64,000 nucleotides of DNA from CAYXXZ01 sp964469165 (GTDB lineage: Bacteria > Pseudomonadota > Gammaproteobacteria > Pseudomonadales > Porticoccaceae): contig CAYXXZ010000002.1 in assembly GCA_964469165.1 (NCBI GenBank), positions 50,438-114,437 on the forward strand, read 5' to 3'. A program made the position numbers and the translations under genes. This document shows, one piece after another, positions 47,939 to 57,531 of the stretch; the stretch's first letter is position 1, and every line of letters starts with the position of its first letter. The notes beneath the pieces were generated by a model that had not been told where the DNA came from, searched no databases, and saw only the letters and a program-made list of their open reading frames with translations.

Positions 47939-48004
47939 TGCAGGAGCTTGCCTGCAAGCGACCTGGAGGTCTCGAAAAGGGTCGCCTGCAGGCAGGCTCC
48001 TACA
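47939..48004. repeat. REP-like hairpin element overlapping the prlC stop
   Basis: Arms TGCAGGAGCTTGCCTGCAAG and CCTGCAGGCAGGCTCCTACA. The last arm supplies the TAG stop codon of prlC (48002-48000 on the minus strand). Confidence 0.85.
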
Positions 48005-50024
48005 TGCCCGCGCGAATGCCGCTGTGGCGCAACAGCGCTTCCTGCGACGGCTCTCGCCCTCTGAATGCCACGAACAAGGCCATGGCGTCGGCGGAACCGC
48101 CCTGTTCCAGAATCGCCTTGCAGAACTTCTCGCCCGTCTGCGGGTTCATCACACCCTCTTCCTCGAACAGCGAAAACGCGTCCGCGGACAGCACCTCGGC
48201 CCATTTGTAGCTGTAGTAGCCCGCCGCGTAGCCACCGGCAAAAATGTGGCCAAAACTGTGCTGGAAGCGATTGAATGAAGGCGGCTGCACCACCGCCACA
48301 CGCTCGCGCACACTGTTGAGCAAGCGTTGAATTTCCTCCGCTGTTTGCGGCGCCGGCGCCATGTGCAGCTCGAGATCGAAAAGCGCGAATTCCAGTTGCC
48401 GCAGCATCTGCATTGCAGACTGGAAATTGCGCGCGGCGAGCATCTTGTCCAGAAGCTCATCGGGCAGCGGCTCGCCCGTTTGATAGTGACCGGAGATGAG
48501 CGCAATGGATTCTCTCTGCCAGCACCAGTTTTCCAGAAACTGACTGGGCAGTTCCACCGCGTCCCAGGCAACCCCGTTGATACCGGATACTTTCAGCACA
48601 TCGACCTGGGTCAGCATGTGATGCAAGCCGTGGCCAAATTCATGGAACAGGGTCGTCACCTCGTCATGGGTCAACAGTGCCGGGCGCTCCGCCGTAGCGG
48701 GCGAGAAGTTGCAGGTGAGAAAAGCGATGGGCAGCTGCACGCCGTCTTTTGTGGCGCGGCGACCGCAGTAGTCCGCCATCCAGGCGCCGCCGCGCTTGCG
48801 GGCGCGGGCGTAAAGATCGAGATAACACAAGGCAATCGTGCTGTCGCCGCGCAGCACACGATAGCAACGGGCATCGGGATGCCATAGATCCACATCTGTC
48901 TCGGGCTCGAAACGGATCGCGAAAAGCTGGCCGACAATGGCGAAGAGACCTTCCAGCACCCGATCCGCAGGGAAGTACGGCCGCAACTGCTCCTGGTTGA
49001 TTGCGTAATCCCGCTCACGCAATTTCTCACTCATGTAGGAGATGTCCCAGGCTTCGAGTTGCGCGAGCCCTTGCTGCGCGGCGAATTCGCGCAATGTCGC
49101 CAGTTCACGTTCGGCCTGTGGCCTGGCGGCCTTGACCAGCGCTTCGAGAAACTGGTGCACCTGTTGCGGCGAGTCGGCCATCTTGGATTCGAGGGACAAC
49201 TCGGCGTAATTATCAAAACCGAGCAATTTCGCCATTTCTTCACGCAACTGCAGAATTTCCACCATCAGGGCGCCGTTGTCCCACTGTCCGGCCTGAGGCC
49301 CCTGCTCGGATGCCCTGGTGGTGTAGGCCCGATACAGGGTTTCGCGAAGTTCCCTGTCGTGCGCATATTGCATGACCGGCAGGTAGGCCGGCGCCTGAAG
49401 CGTCAGGCGATAACCCTCCTTATCCTGCAGTCTGGCCTGCTCGCGAAACCCGTCACGCGCCAGATCAGGAATTCCGCTCAACTGCTCTTCATCGCTCACA
49501 TATTTTTCCCAACCGTCGGTGGCGTCCAGCACATTGTTGGAGAAGCGCGTCGACAGTTCGCTCAGGCGCTGGGAAATTGCCGTGAAGCGTCTGCGTGCAT
49601 CCTCGTCCAACGCGACACCGGAGAGGCGGAAATCCCTCAGCATATGGCGTATCGCCTGGCGCTGCGCCGGCTCGAAGTGGGCGGCGTCGGCACTGTCCGC
49701 CAGAGAGCGAACCGCCTCGAAGAGCGCGCGGTTTTGCCCCATCTCGGTGTAGTAGGCCGTCAACAGCGCAATGCAGGCTTCATAAGCACTGCGCAGTTCG
49801 TCGCTGTTCATGACGCCATTGAGATGGCTTACGGGCGACCAGAATTTTTCCAGGCGGTCGTCCAGCGCTTCGAGGGGTGCCATGAGGCTCGCCCAGGTGA
49901 AAGGACGGTTTTCCGCCAGCACAGCAGCCACCTGGCTGCGATTGTCGTTCAACAATGTTTCGAGCTGTGCGGGCAGGTCGGCGGGCTGAATATCACTGAA
50001 TCGGGGACGCAACAACAGAGTCAT
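48000..50024 (-). CDS. prlC: Oligopeptidase A (M3 metallopeptidase)
   Basis: Protein of 674 residues from ATG 50024 (MTLLLRPRFSDIQPADL). The zinc site is HEFGHGLHHML (about residue 465), followed by the distal Glu region and the substrate-binding tyrosine loop (FAGGYAAGYYSYKWAEVLSADAF). It degrades short peptides, including cleaved signal peptides, in the cytosol. The stop codon lies inside a REP element, and a broken copy of the gene end lies just beyond it. Confidence 0.95.
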   Translation of the reverse strand: MTLLLRPRFSDIQPADLPAQLETLLNDNRSQVAAVLAENRPFTWASLMAPLEALDDRLEKFWSPVSHLNGVMNSDELRSAYEACIALLTAYYTEMGQNRALFEAVRSLADSADAAHFEPAQRQAIRHMLRDFRLSGVALDEDARRRFTAISQRLSELSTRFSNNVLDATDGWEKYVSDEEQLSGIPDLARDGFREQARLQDKEGYRLTLQAPAYLPVMQYAHDRELRETLYRAYTTRASEQGPQAGQWDNGALMVEILQLREEMAKLLGFDNYAELSLESKMADSPQQVHQFLEALVKAARPQAERELATLREFAAQQGLAQLEAWDISYMSEKLRERDYAINQEQLRPYFPADRVLEGLFAIVGQLFAIRFEPETDVDLWHPDARCYRVLRGDSTIALCYLDLYARARKRGGAWMADYCGRRATKDGVQLPIAFLTCNFSPATAERPALLTHDEVTTLFHEFGHGLHHMLTQVDVLKVSGINGVAWDAVELPSQFLENWCWQRESIALISGHYQTGEPLPDELLDKMLAARNFQSAMQMLRQLEFALFDLELHMAPAPQTAEEIQRLLNSVRERVAVVQPPSFNRFQHSFGHIFAGGYAAGYYSYKWAEVLSADAFSLFEEEGVMNPQTGEKFCKAILEQGGSADAMALFVAFRGREPSQEALLRHSGIRAGM

Positions 50025-50235
50025 AAGTACCTGTGAAAACGTGAAATTTGCCACGATTGTAACAAACATCAGCGTCAAGCCGGGCAAACCATCCCCGGAT
50101 CCCGGCCCGGCTGGACCCTTCTTTCATTTGCAGGATTTGCATCTATACTCAACGGAACGGACGGCACCGTTTACAGTCAACAGCAATAATTGAAGCCCGT
50201 TTAGCCAACCAGAGCAGAGAGTAGGAGGAAGCTTT

Positions 50236-50790
50236 ATGGAGCGGTACTACTACATCAGCGACAACCTCAATGAGCTTGAAGTCGTCGCCCAGGAGCTGGA
50301 ACACAATGGCCTCGCCAAAGAGCAGATACGCGTGCTCAGCCAGAATGACCAGGGCGTTGCCCAACGCAGCTTGCAAGGCGTGACCTCGTTCATGAAAAAG
50401 GACGTGGTGCGCTCCAGCGTGATCGGTGCAGCCATCGGAATTTGCCTCGCGGGTCTGGTGCTACTGGGCGCCTGGCTGACGGGATGGCCGGATACCTTTA
50501 CCTGGATTCCCTTTGTTCTGCTGGCCATCGTGGTGCTGGGCTTTTGCACCTGGGAAGGCGGACTCTGGGGCATTCAGGAGCCCAATACGGAATTCAGGCG
50601 CTTTCAGAAAGTGCTGGACCACGGCAAACATCTTCTCCTGGTCGACGTGGACAGCAATCAGATGATGGCGCTCAACAACGTGTGGCGCGGTCATCCACGC
50701 TTGAAACATGTCGGCAAGGGCGCGCCGACGCCCTGGATCATCCTGCGCAGCCATCAGTGGTTCAATCGCTTCATGCGCTGGGCGCCCTGA
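50236..50790 (+). CDS. Unknown two-helix membrane protein
   Basis: Protein of 184 residues. AGGAGG precedes the ATG closely, so the start is firm. The N-terminus (residues 1-60: YYYISDNLNELEVVAQELEHNGLAKEQIRVLS) looks like an alpha/beta domain of the kind seen in proteins that sense or oppose their own membrane part. Two helices follow (residues ~62-85 and 92-110), and the C-terminus is basic and cytosolic. I do not recognise a family with certainty. It stands alone between prlC (divergent) and a repeat element. Confidence 0.75.
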   Translation: MERYYYISDNLNELEVVAQELEHNGLAKEQIRVLSQNDQGVAQRSLQGVTSFMKKDVVRSSVIGAAIGICLAGLVLLGAWLTGWPDTFTWIPFVLLAIVVLGFCTWEGGLWGIQEPNTEFRRFQKVLDHGKHLLLVDVDSNQMMALNNVWRGHPRLKHVGKGAPTPWIILRSHQWFNRFMRWAP

Positions 50791-50849
50791 GGTTTTTACA
50801 TAGCAGCAGGAACATCAGGCTTCAGTCCTGCCCTGCGCAAGGTGAAACG

Positions 50850-50936
50850 AGCGGTAAGCCATAAGCTTTGAGCAAGGGCACGGGAAGGACTGCGTTGCGC
50901 CAGGGTTTACCTCAAAGCTTACCGCTTATAGCTCAA
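50850..50936. repeat. Heptamer-arm element
   Basis: Left arm AGCGGTA-AGCCATA-AGCTTTG (50850-50870), right arm CAAAGCTTACCGCTTATAGC (50914-50933), inverted around a ~43-base core. The rest of the gap 50791-51096 holds no gene or other feature that I can support. Confidence 0.8.
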
Positions 50937-51096
50937 CTACAGCGCGGCGGGCCAGGCTGCTGCCGGCGCGGTATCAAGCTCGCCGACAAACGGCATCAAT
51001 TGCGACTCACAATACATTGCCTGAAATATAAAAGGATGATTATATGGAGCACACCTTTTCGTCTCCCGGTCTCTAAAAGGAAAATAAGGACCCCGC

Positions 51097-54000
51097 ATGA
51101 CTCCCAGTTCGCCCCAAGCCACCTCCAGGTTGCTGCCCTGGCTGCTGGCAATATCTGTACTCTTCATGGGAGGCGGGTCGACCTATCTCTATTGGGACCA
51201 TACCAGGAAGCAGGAAGCACAGAATCTCGAGCGGCAGTTCCAGGACGCCGCCAACGTCGCCGCTATCAATATCGCGCAGAAATTCAAGACCTATCAGGCA
51301 GTGATGCGGGGTATTCAAGGTTTTTTCCGCGGTTCGCAACAGGTGACCTATGAGGAGTTCTTTCAATATACCTCGTCCCTCGAACTGGTCGACGAACTCA
51401 ACGGCATACAGGCCATCGCCTTCGTCGAGGCCGTCGCCGCCCCCGACCTGGCGGAGCACGAGCAGCGCATCGCAGGAGAACTGAACCAGCCTTATCGGGT
51501 GACACCGGCTGGAGACCGGCCGCTCTATGCGCCGATCGTCTACATTCAACCGATGACGGCGGAAAATCTCGACGCCCTGGGGTTTGACGTGTTCACCAAC
51601 GAGGCGGCACGCGAAGCCGCGGAGGGCTCCCGTGACAGTGGCGACATCGCCATCACTGGCGCGCTGGCGCTGGCTCAGGATGCCACTTTGCAATCGCAGA
51701 ACAGATCGTTCGTCATGTATCTGCCTGTGTACCGGGTAAATCAGCCTACCGCAAATCCGGAGCAGCGCCGCGCCGCGCTGATCGGCTGGGTCGACGTTCC
51801 CTTTCGCATGCAGGATTTCATGGCGGGCCTGGCGGGGGAATTCAATCCCCACATCGACATAGAGATATACGACGGCACCGAGGCTGATGCCGAAAGCCTT
51901 CTTTTTCACTCCGACGATGTCTCTTACGGTGAACGCAACCGCGCGGGAGAACCCCAGACCAGTCACAGCATTCAGGTCGGCGCGCGCGAGTGGACATTGC
52001 TGATGAGCGGAACACCGGAATTTCGGGCCGAGGCCGTTCCCTCCAGCCGCGCGTTTATCGTCGCGGCCACCGGCGCGCTGTTCAGCATTGTCTTTGCCGC
52101 GCTGGTGTGCTCCATCGCTCGCGGCCGGGATCGCAGCGAGCGGCGCGCGGCGCGCACCGGCCACCTCTATCACGCGCTGAGCGAAATCAATCAGGCCATT
52201 CTGCGCCTCGAAACGGAGGAGCAGCTCTTTCCCCTCGTATGCCGGATGGCGGTGACTTATGGCGGCATGAAAATGGCCTGGGTGGGCATGATCGACGAAA
52301 CGACCGATCGCGTCATTCCCGTTGCGTCCTCGGGCGCCAGCCCCGATTTTCTCGATGAATTGAAGATCTCGACCAACGGCGACCTTCCGGAAGGCAGGGG
52401 ACCGACCGGGAGCGCCCTGCGTGAGAATCGCGCCGTCATTGTCAACGATTATCTCGCGGCCACCTACACCACGCTGTGGCACAGATTCGCACAGCGCTAT
52501 GGCTGGAAATCTTCCGCCGCATTCCCGGTACCTCGCGCAGGCAAACCCTTCGCGGTTCTCAACGTCTATCACGCGAAAATCGGCGCCTTCGATGACGATG
52601 TCATCAACCTGTTGCAGGAGATGAGTAACGACATCAGTTTCGCCCTCGACAATTTCGACAGGGAGAAGCAGCGCCGCGCCTTCGAGCGCGCTCTCGCCGA
52701 AAGCGAGACCCGGCTGTCGACAATTCTCGACAGCGTCGGCGCCTCCATCTATCTGAAGGACACCGGCGGCCATTACCTCTTTGCCAACAAGCAGGCACTG
52801 AACCTGTGGGGAGCCGCCGACAAGGAAGACGTTCTCGGCACCGACGACACCAGGTTCTTCAGTGGTCCGAGCCTGGCCTCCCTGCAGGAAAACGACCGCG
52901 CCGTACTGGAAAACGGCGAGATCGTCAGAGCCGAGGAAATCGTCACTCTCAAGCAGTCCGGCGCAACCCGCAGCTTCTGGTCCGTAAAGTTGCCGTTGCG
53001 CGACAGCGATGGCAACATTTACGGGCTCTGCGGTATTTCCACGGACATGACCGAGAATAAAGCCAGGGAAGAGCGCATTCGCTATCTGAGCAACTACGAC
53101 ACCCTCACCAATCTTCCCAACCGCCAGTTACTGCAGGAAAAGGCGCGCCTGGCTTTTGCGTCCGCCAACTCGCAGAACAGCGGCCTGTCGTTACTTTGCA
53201 TCAATCTCGACCGCTTCAAGATCATCAACGAATCACTGGGCCACAGCATCGGTGATCTGGTGCTGCAGGAAGTGGCCCGACGAATGGCCGCCGAACTGCA
53301 CCTCAACGCCACCCTCTGCCGCCTGGGTGGCGACCATTTCCTGGCCCTGCTGTCCGGTGCGAACATCAACACCACGGTAGCGATCGCACGCCAGTTGCTC
53401 AGTGCCATCGCCGCGCCCATGACACTCAAAGGCCACGAACTCTCCATCACCGCCAACGTCGGCATCGCCCTTGCGCCGGACCACGGCCACAATCTCGAGC
53501 AGCTGATACAGGCGGCCGACGCGGCCTTGTTCAACGCCCAAAAAGGCGGTCCCAACAATATTCAGGTATTCAGCCACTCGATGCGGGCGCTGGCGGAAGA
53601 AACCCTGCAGATCGAACGCGACCTGCGCGAGGCGCTGCAAAAAGATCAGTTGTTATTGCACTACCAACCGCAGGTAGATATCCACAGCGGCCGGATCGTG
53701 GGTATCGAGGCCCTGGTGCGCTGGCAACACCCCGAACTTGGCCTGATTCCTCCCATCCGTTTCATTCCGGTGGCGGAACAAAGCGGGCTGATCATCGACA
53801 TCGGCACCTGGGTCATGGAAGCGGCGGCAAGCCAGCTGGCGTCCTGGCACAAACAGGGCTTCGAGGTACCGTCGGTGTCGGTGAATCTGTCGGCGCCGCA
53901 ATTGTACAAGGCCAACTTCGTCGAAACCGTGCAAAACCTGGTGTACCGCCATCGCCTCAGCGACGGCATGCTCGACCTCGAGCTGACCGAAAACATCGCC

Positions 54001-54375
54001 ATGGAGCACTCCACGCAGACGCTGCTCACCCTCGGTCAGCTGCGTACGCTCGGCATCACCCTGTCCATCGACGATTTCGGCATCGGCTACTCCTCCCTGA
54101 GCTATCTCAAACGCTATCCGGTGCACCGCCTCAAGATCGACAAGTCCTTTGTCGATGGCCTGGGCCGCGACCCCGAAAACGAGGCCATCGTGCTCGCCAT
54201 CATCGGCATGGCCCGCGGCCTGGGCTTCAAAACCGTTGCCGAAGGCGTGGAAACACCCGAGCAGCTGGAATTTCTCAAGAGCAACGGCTGCGATACCTAC
54301 CAGGGTTTTTATTTCAGCAAACCACTGCCCGCCGCACAGATCCCGGCGCTGGTACGACAGCAAGTAAAGACATGA
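51097..54375 (+). CDS. CHASE-GAF-PAS-GGDEF-EAL protein, probable c-di-GMP phosphodiesterase
   Basis: Protein of 1092 residues. One N-terminal helix, a periplasmic CHASE-type domain (about 40-310; YLPVYRVNQP, VDVPFRMQDFMAGL), and a second helix near 325. A GAF domain follows at about 370-520 (MAVTYGGMKMAWVGMID), then a PAS domain at about 530-650. The GGDEF domain is degenerate (GGDHF at 744-748), so it is probably not a cyclase but may bind GTP. The EAL domain is intact: EALVRW from 871, LELTENIAM, DDFGIGYSSLSYLK, KIDKSFVDGL and the ETPEQL segment. It should hydrolyse cyclic di-GMP in response to an external ligand. CHASE assignment is by layout and a few motifs. Confidence 0.87.
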   Translation: MTPSSPQATSRLLPWLLAISVLFMGGGSTYLYWDHTRKQEAQNLERQFQDAANVAAINIAQKFKTYQAVMRGIQGFFRGSQQVTYEEFFQYTSSLELVDELNGIQAIAFVEAVAAPDLAEHEQRIAGELNQPYRVTPAGDRPLYAPIVYIQPMTAENLDALGFDVFTNEAAREAAEGSRDSGDIAITGALALAQDATLQSQNRSFVMYLPVYRVNQPTANPEQRRAALIGWVDVPFRMQDFMAGLAGEFNPHIDIEIYDGTEADAESLLFHSDDVSYGERNRAGEPQTSHSIQVGAREWTLLMSGTPEFRAEAVPSSRAFIVAATGALFSIVFAALVCSIARGRDRSERRAARTGHLYHALSEINQAILRLETEEQLFPLVCRMAVTYGGMKMAWVGMIDETTDRVIPVASSGASPDFLDELKISTNGDLPEGRGPTGSALRENRAVIVNDYLAATYTTLWHRFAQRYGWKSSAAFPVPRAGKPFAVLNVYHAKIGAFDDDVINLLQEMSNDISFALDNFDREKQRRAFERALAESETRLSTILDSVGASIYLKDTGGHYLFANKQALNLWGAADKEDVLGTDDTRFFSGPSLASLQENDRAVLENGEIVRAEEIVTLKQSGATRSFWSVKLPLRDSDGNIYGLCGISTDMTENKAREERIRYLSNYDTLTNLPNRQLLQEKARLAFASANSQNSGLSLLCINLDRFKIINESLGHSIGDLVLQEVARRMAAELHLNATLCRLGGDHFLALLSGANINTTVAIARQLLSAIAAPMTLKGHELSITANVGIALAPDHGHNLEQLIQAADAALFNAQKGGPNNIQVFSHSMRALAEETLQIERDLREALQKDQLLLHYQPQVDIHSGRIVGIEALVRWQHPELGLIPPIRFIPVAEQSGLIIDIGTWVMEAAASQLASWHKQGFEVPSVSVNLSAPQLYKANFVETVQNLVYRHRLSDGMLDLELTENIAMEHSTQTLLTLGQLRTLGITLSIDDFGIGYSSLSYLKRYPVHRLKIDKSFVDGLGRDPENEAIVLAIIGMARGLGFKTVAEGVETPEQLEFLKSNGCDTYQGFYFSKPLPAAQIPALVRQQVKT

Positions 54376-54515
54376 TGACCGTGAGTTTTTTTACCCCCGA
54401 GAGGGAAATGGTGTTCTATACTCTGAAACTGTTGATCGTCAGCGCATCGCAAAGAAGCCTGAAATGAGAGTGATGAGGTAATCGCGCGGAACGCTTCAAT
54501 ATACAAATTCGAGAC

Positions 54516-54538
54516 AAAAAAAAGCCCCCGAAGGGGCC
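54516..54538 (-). terminator. Intrinsic terminator
   Basis: On the minus strand GCCCC-TTCG-GGGGC followed by T8, 41 bases beyond the stop of the small membrane gene at 54579. Confidence 0.85.
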
Positions 54539-54578
54539 AAAGTCAAGGAACGCTTTTACACACTCGGCTGGAGTGATT

Positions 54579-54863
54579 TCAGCCGCGATTTCTGGTATCC
54601 AGAAAGAGCCCCGCAACACCCATCACCAGACTCGCTACCGACAGTAATCCCGCGTAGTTGAAAATACCGTCGGGGCTACCGACCAGCAGGCCGATGAAGG
54701 CCGCCAGCATGGCAGTGATGAAAAACAGCACTGCCCAATCGAGCATCTTGCCCTGCTTCCAGAACCTGAGACAGCTGCGTACCAGAGGGTTTTTGTCCTC
54801 CGCGACCTCTCCCTTGGGCTGGGAATACGTGATCGCATGTTGCTCTGATTCAATGGTTCTCAT
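54579..54863 (-). CDS. Small two-helix membrane protein, unknown
   Basis: Protein of 94 residues with a polar N-terminus (SEQHAITYSQPKGEVAEDKN) and two hydrophobic helices (WAVLFFITAMLAAFIGLLVG and YAGLLSVASLVMGVAGLFL). It resembles the small DUF1328/YtjA-like membrane proteins in layout only. It has its own terminator, which supports a real transcript. No partner is evident. Confidence 0.7.
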   Translation of the reverse strand: MRTIESEQHAITYSQPKGEVAEDKNPLVRSCLRFWKQGKMLDWAVLFFITAMLAAFIGLLVGSPDGIFNYAGLLSVASLVMGVAGLFLDTRNRG

Positions 54864-55005
54864 GGCTACTCACCGATCCTACAAGTCTGGAACAGGCTCC
54901 TGGTATAACGTATCGAGACTCCGTCATCCCTGGCATGTCTCACGCGGAGACCGCCGTTGTCACATTTCGATTTCATAACATTCATGCAGCCTCTCCCTGG
55001 CTCTC

Positions 55006-55037
55006 CTCACCGTCGCGCTGTCAGCGGCAACGGTGAG
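55006..55037. other. Two-part hairpin downstream of the EF-hand gene
   Basis: CTCACCGT pairs with ACGGTGAG and encloses the smaller palindrome CGCTG-T-CAGCG. No T-tract follows on either strand, so it is an RNA hairpin or a weak terminator at best. Confidence 0.4.
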
Positions 55038-55062
55038 TCCACTTCCCTGTCATCGCGCCGGG

Positions 55063-55338
55063 TTATTGAGCGCCCTGCCCGGCGTTGATCAAGGCAAGAA
55101 ACTCTTCGAGAGAGAGCTTGCCATCGCTGTCGCTATCCAGGCTGCTGAAGCTGGCGCCACTGAGTCCGATAGCCTGCGCTTCTTCCCCACTCAAATGGCT
55201 GTCCTTGTCGCTGTCTGCCTCATTGAACATCACGGTATAACGATCCGCTTCTTCGCTGGCCGGGTTTTCCATGCTGTCCTGCGCAAACGCCATACCGGCG
55301 AAAAGGGTCGCAAAAACTGCTGCGGTCAAGGCTTTCAT
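55063..55338 (-). CDS. Secreted EF-hand calcium-binding protein
   Basis: Protein of 91 residues from ATG 55338. Signal peptide MKALTAAVFATLFAGMAFA, then two EF-hand loops: NEADSDKDSHLSGEEA and LDSDSDGKLSLEEF. Both keep the acidic residues at positions 1, 3, 5 and 12, so calcium binding is likely in the periplasm or outside. It is divergent from the glrK-like operon. The partner is unknown. Confidence 0.8.
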   Translation of the reverse strand: MKALTAAVFATLFAGMAFAQDSMENPASEEADRYTVMFNEADSDKDSHLSGEEAQAIGLSGASFSSLDSDSDGKLSLEEFLALINAGQGAQ

Positions 55339-55460
55339 CAACTGCTCCTGTTTCTCCATGAATGGACACCTGGATATATAGCAATCACCATGCCAACCTG
55401 TAAATTTATTTTAAATACAATAATTTACAAACAACCTCATCCCACCAAACCCTCCCAATC

Positions 55461-55541
55461 GTTGCCTTTTGGCAACACAAAACCTCGACAGGCAACGAAA
55501 GCTCTCTTTTTCAGGGACTTATGCTGTTGCCTCTTGGCAAC
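55461..55541. promoter_or_regulatory. Two GTTGCC-N4-GGCAAC palindromes, candidate operator
   Basis: GTTGCCTTTTGGCAAC at 55461-55476 and GTTGCCTCTTGGCAAC at 55526-55541 are 65 bases apart centre to centre. A GGCAAC half-site stands between them at 55491. They lie in the divergent gap between the EF-hand gene and the kinase operon, 45 bases before the kinase ATG. The binding protein is unknown. A nearby sigma-54 site could not be found. Confidence 0.55.
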
Positions 55542-55585
55542 AACCCGGACATTGACGCACAATTAGGCCACTCAAGCGGATCGAG

Positions 55586-57043
55586 ATGGACTCCGAAATG
55601 GCCTCCAAAACGTTCATGGGTCGCTTCTCGTTGCTGCAACAGTGGGCTGCGGCAACGGTACTGGCGATCATTCCGCTACTCGCCGCCGTCAGCTACGCGG
55701 CCTTTGCCCTGCAGCATCAAACCCATCAGCAGCGCCTGCTGATGCAACGCATGGATCTCGTTACCACCCACGGCGCAACGCTCGCCAAGAACTCGCGTGA
55801 GCTGGTTCGCCTCGCGCGCCAGTACGCCTTGCTGATGGATGTCAGTTTTCTCGATCTCTATCGTCAAAAAGTTCTCGCGCTCGATGAGAGCGCCGTGGCA
55901 TTGCGCACCTTGCTCGATGCCGAGACGGACGACACCTACCTGGCGTCCATGCTCCAGGCGGCGCAGGATGCGGGAGTTCTTATGGGCTCTGGCCCCGGTT
56001 TCAGCCAGGAGGCCCTGTCGGGTTACCTGCAATTGCTGATAAGCAGCAATGACGAACTGATGCAGGAAACCAACAGGTATCGACTCGGCGCGCTGGCCAC
56101 CGGCGAGCAGGAATTTCGGCGTATCGTCAATCAGCTCTTTTTCCTCACCGCCATGGCCCTGCCCGGCACCTTTCTGTTGATGATCATCGGTACCTACATG
56201 GTGTCGCGACCGCTGTGGCGCCTCAGCCAGGCCATTCGCCAACTCGGCAAGCAGCAATGGGAAAAACCCATTCATATCCGCGGCCCCGCCGACCTGGTGG
56301 CGCTGGGCGACAACCTGGAATGGATGCGCCAGCAAGTGTGGGCGAGCGACCGCCAGAAGAACGCATTCATCCAGCACGTCACCCACGAATTGAAAACGCC
56401 GCTGGCCGCCATCATCGAAGCCGGCAATCTGCTCGACGAAGAGGTGCCCGGGCCGCTGCGCGCCAGTCAGCGCGCAGTGCTGGACATTCTGAGAACCAAC
56501 TCCCGCAATCTGGAACATTTGATTCAACAGCTGCTCAATTACAATGCCGTGTCCCACGGCGTCGTCAGTCAGTGGCAGAACATTCATTTACCTTCGCTGT
56601 GCCAGACCATCCGCACCACGCTGGAATCCGCCACGCCCGACAAGAAGCTGCACTGGATCTTCGAAGGAATGCCGGAAGAAATTTGCTCGGATCACCGCCT
56701 GCTCGACATGATTCTCAGAAATCTGCTCGGCAATGCCTTGCAATTCACACCGCAGGGCGGCCAGATCAGCGTATCCTGGAAGAAACGCCACGACCGCTGG
56801 GCACTGGCCGTGTCGGATAGCGGGCCGGGCATTCCCGAGGACGAAATGGAGAGCCTATACACCCCCTTCTTCCAGGGACGCACCGGCAGGGAAAGCAAGG
56901 TACCGAAGACCGGCATGGGCCTGGCCATCGTTCACGAATGCGTGAACCTGCTCAAAGGCGAGATTCATGTCACCTCCCCCCCCAACCAAGGAACCACGTT
57001 CACCATGACTTTTCCTGTCATCGAAGGAGAAAAAAAGCAGTGA
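55586..57043 (+). CDS. glrK: Sensor histidine kinase, GlrK/QseE-like
   Basis: Protein of 485 residues. One N-terminal helix, a ~150-residue periplasmic part, a second helix (about 185-205), HAMP-like linker, then the kinase: HVTHELKTPLAAIIEAGNLL (phospho-acceptor His about 270), and ATP-lid motifs (LGNALQFTPQGG, VSDSGPGIPEDEM, TGMGLAIVHECV). The order kinase-lipoprotein-sigma-54 regulator is that of glrK-qseG-glrR. The next gene starts within its stop codon. Confidence 0.88.
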   Translation: MDSEMASKTFMGRFSLLQQWAAATVLAIIPLLAAVSYAAFALQHQTHQQRLLMQRMDLVTTHGATLAKNSRELVRLARQYALLMDVSFLDLYRQKVLALDESAVALRTLLDAETDDTYLASMLQAAQDAGVLMGSGPGFSQEALSGYLQLLISSNDELMQETNRYRLGALATGEQEFRRIVNQLFFLTAMALPGTFLLMIIGTYMVSRPLWRLSQAIRQLGKQQWEKPIHIRGPADLVALGDNLEWMRQQVWASDRQKNAFIQHVTHELKTPLAAIIEAGNLLDEEVPGPLRASQRAVLDILRTNSRNLEHLIQQLLNYNAVSHGVVSQWQNIHLPSLCQTIRTTLESATPDKKLHWIFEGMPEEICSDHRLLDMILRNLLGNALQFTPQGGQISVSWKKRHDRWALAVSDSGPGIPEDEMESLYTPFFQGRTGRESKVPKTGMGLAIVHECVNLLKGEIHVTSPPNQGTTFTMTFPVIEGEKKQ

Positions 57044-57531
57044 CAAGAATGCTTCTCCCTCTCTTTGCCCTGGTATTGTTGGGCGGCTGCCAGACCACAC
57101 CACCACCCCCGGTCGAGCAACCACTGCAAAAACCCGTTATCATCGAGCCCGGCGTCGAACAATGGCTCGAAAGCCGCCTGGCCCTTTGCCTGCTGCCATC
57201 CAACGAGCAGCGTACGCGCTTGAGCGAACTGGCAGCCGACGCCGCCCATGCAGACCGCGCGGCAAAATTCGAGCGTGTGCTGCTGGCCACCTGCCAGCCC
57301 GACTTCACTCCGGGACTGTTGCGCGAAGCGCTCAATGACATCGGCACCATCGACAAGTGGAGCCCCGCGGAACAGGCGCTGATCAACCTCGTGAGTGATC
57401 TGTCCCGCAGCTACCGCATTCTGGAAGAGAAGAACCAAAAATTGGCCGATCAGCTGGAAGCGACCATCCGCGGGATTCGCGCCATCGAAACCGAACTGGA
57501 CGGCATACAAACCAATGGAGTAAGTCCGTGA
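57040..57531 (+). CDS. qseG: QseG-like lipoprotein
   Basis: Protein of 163 residues from GTG 57040, which overlaps the kinase stop (GTGA) and has GAAGGAGA 9 bases upstream. Lipobox LVLLGGC gives a lipoprotein with Cys at residue 18. The C-terminal half is helical (SRSYRILEEKNQKLADQLEATIRGIRAI). In enterobacteria QseG links this two-component system to the envelope. Named mainly from position and size; sequence conservation with QseG cannot be judged by eye. Confidence 0.7.
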   Translation: MTRMLLPLFALVLLGGCQTTPPPPVEQPLQKPVIIEPGVEQWLESRLALCLLPSNEQRTRLSELAADAAHADRAAKFERVLLATCQPDFTPGLLREALNDIGTIDKWSPAEQALINLVSDLSRSYRILEEKNQKLADQLEATIRGIRAIETELDGIQTNGVSP

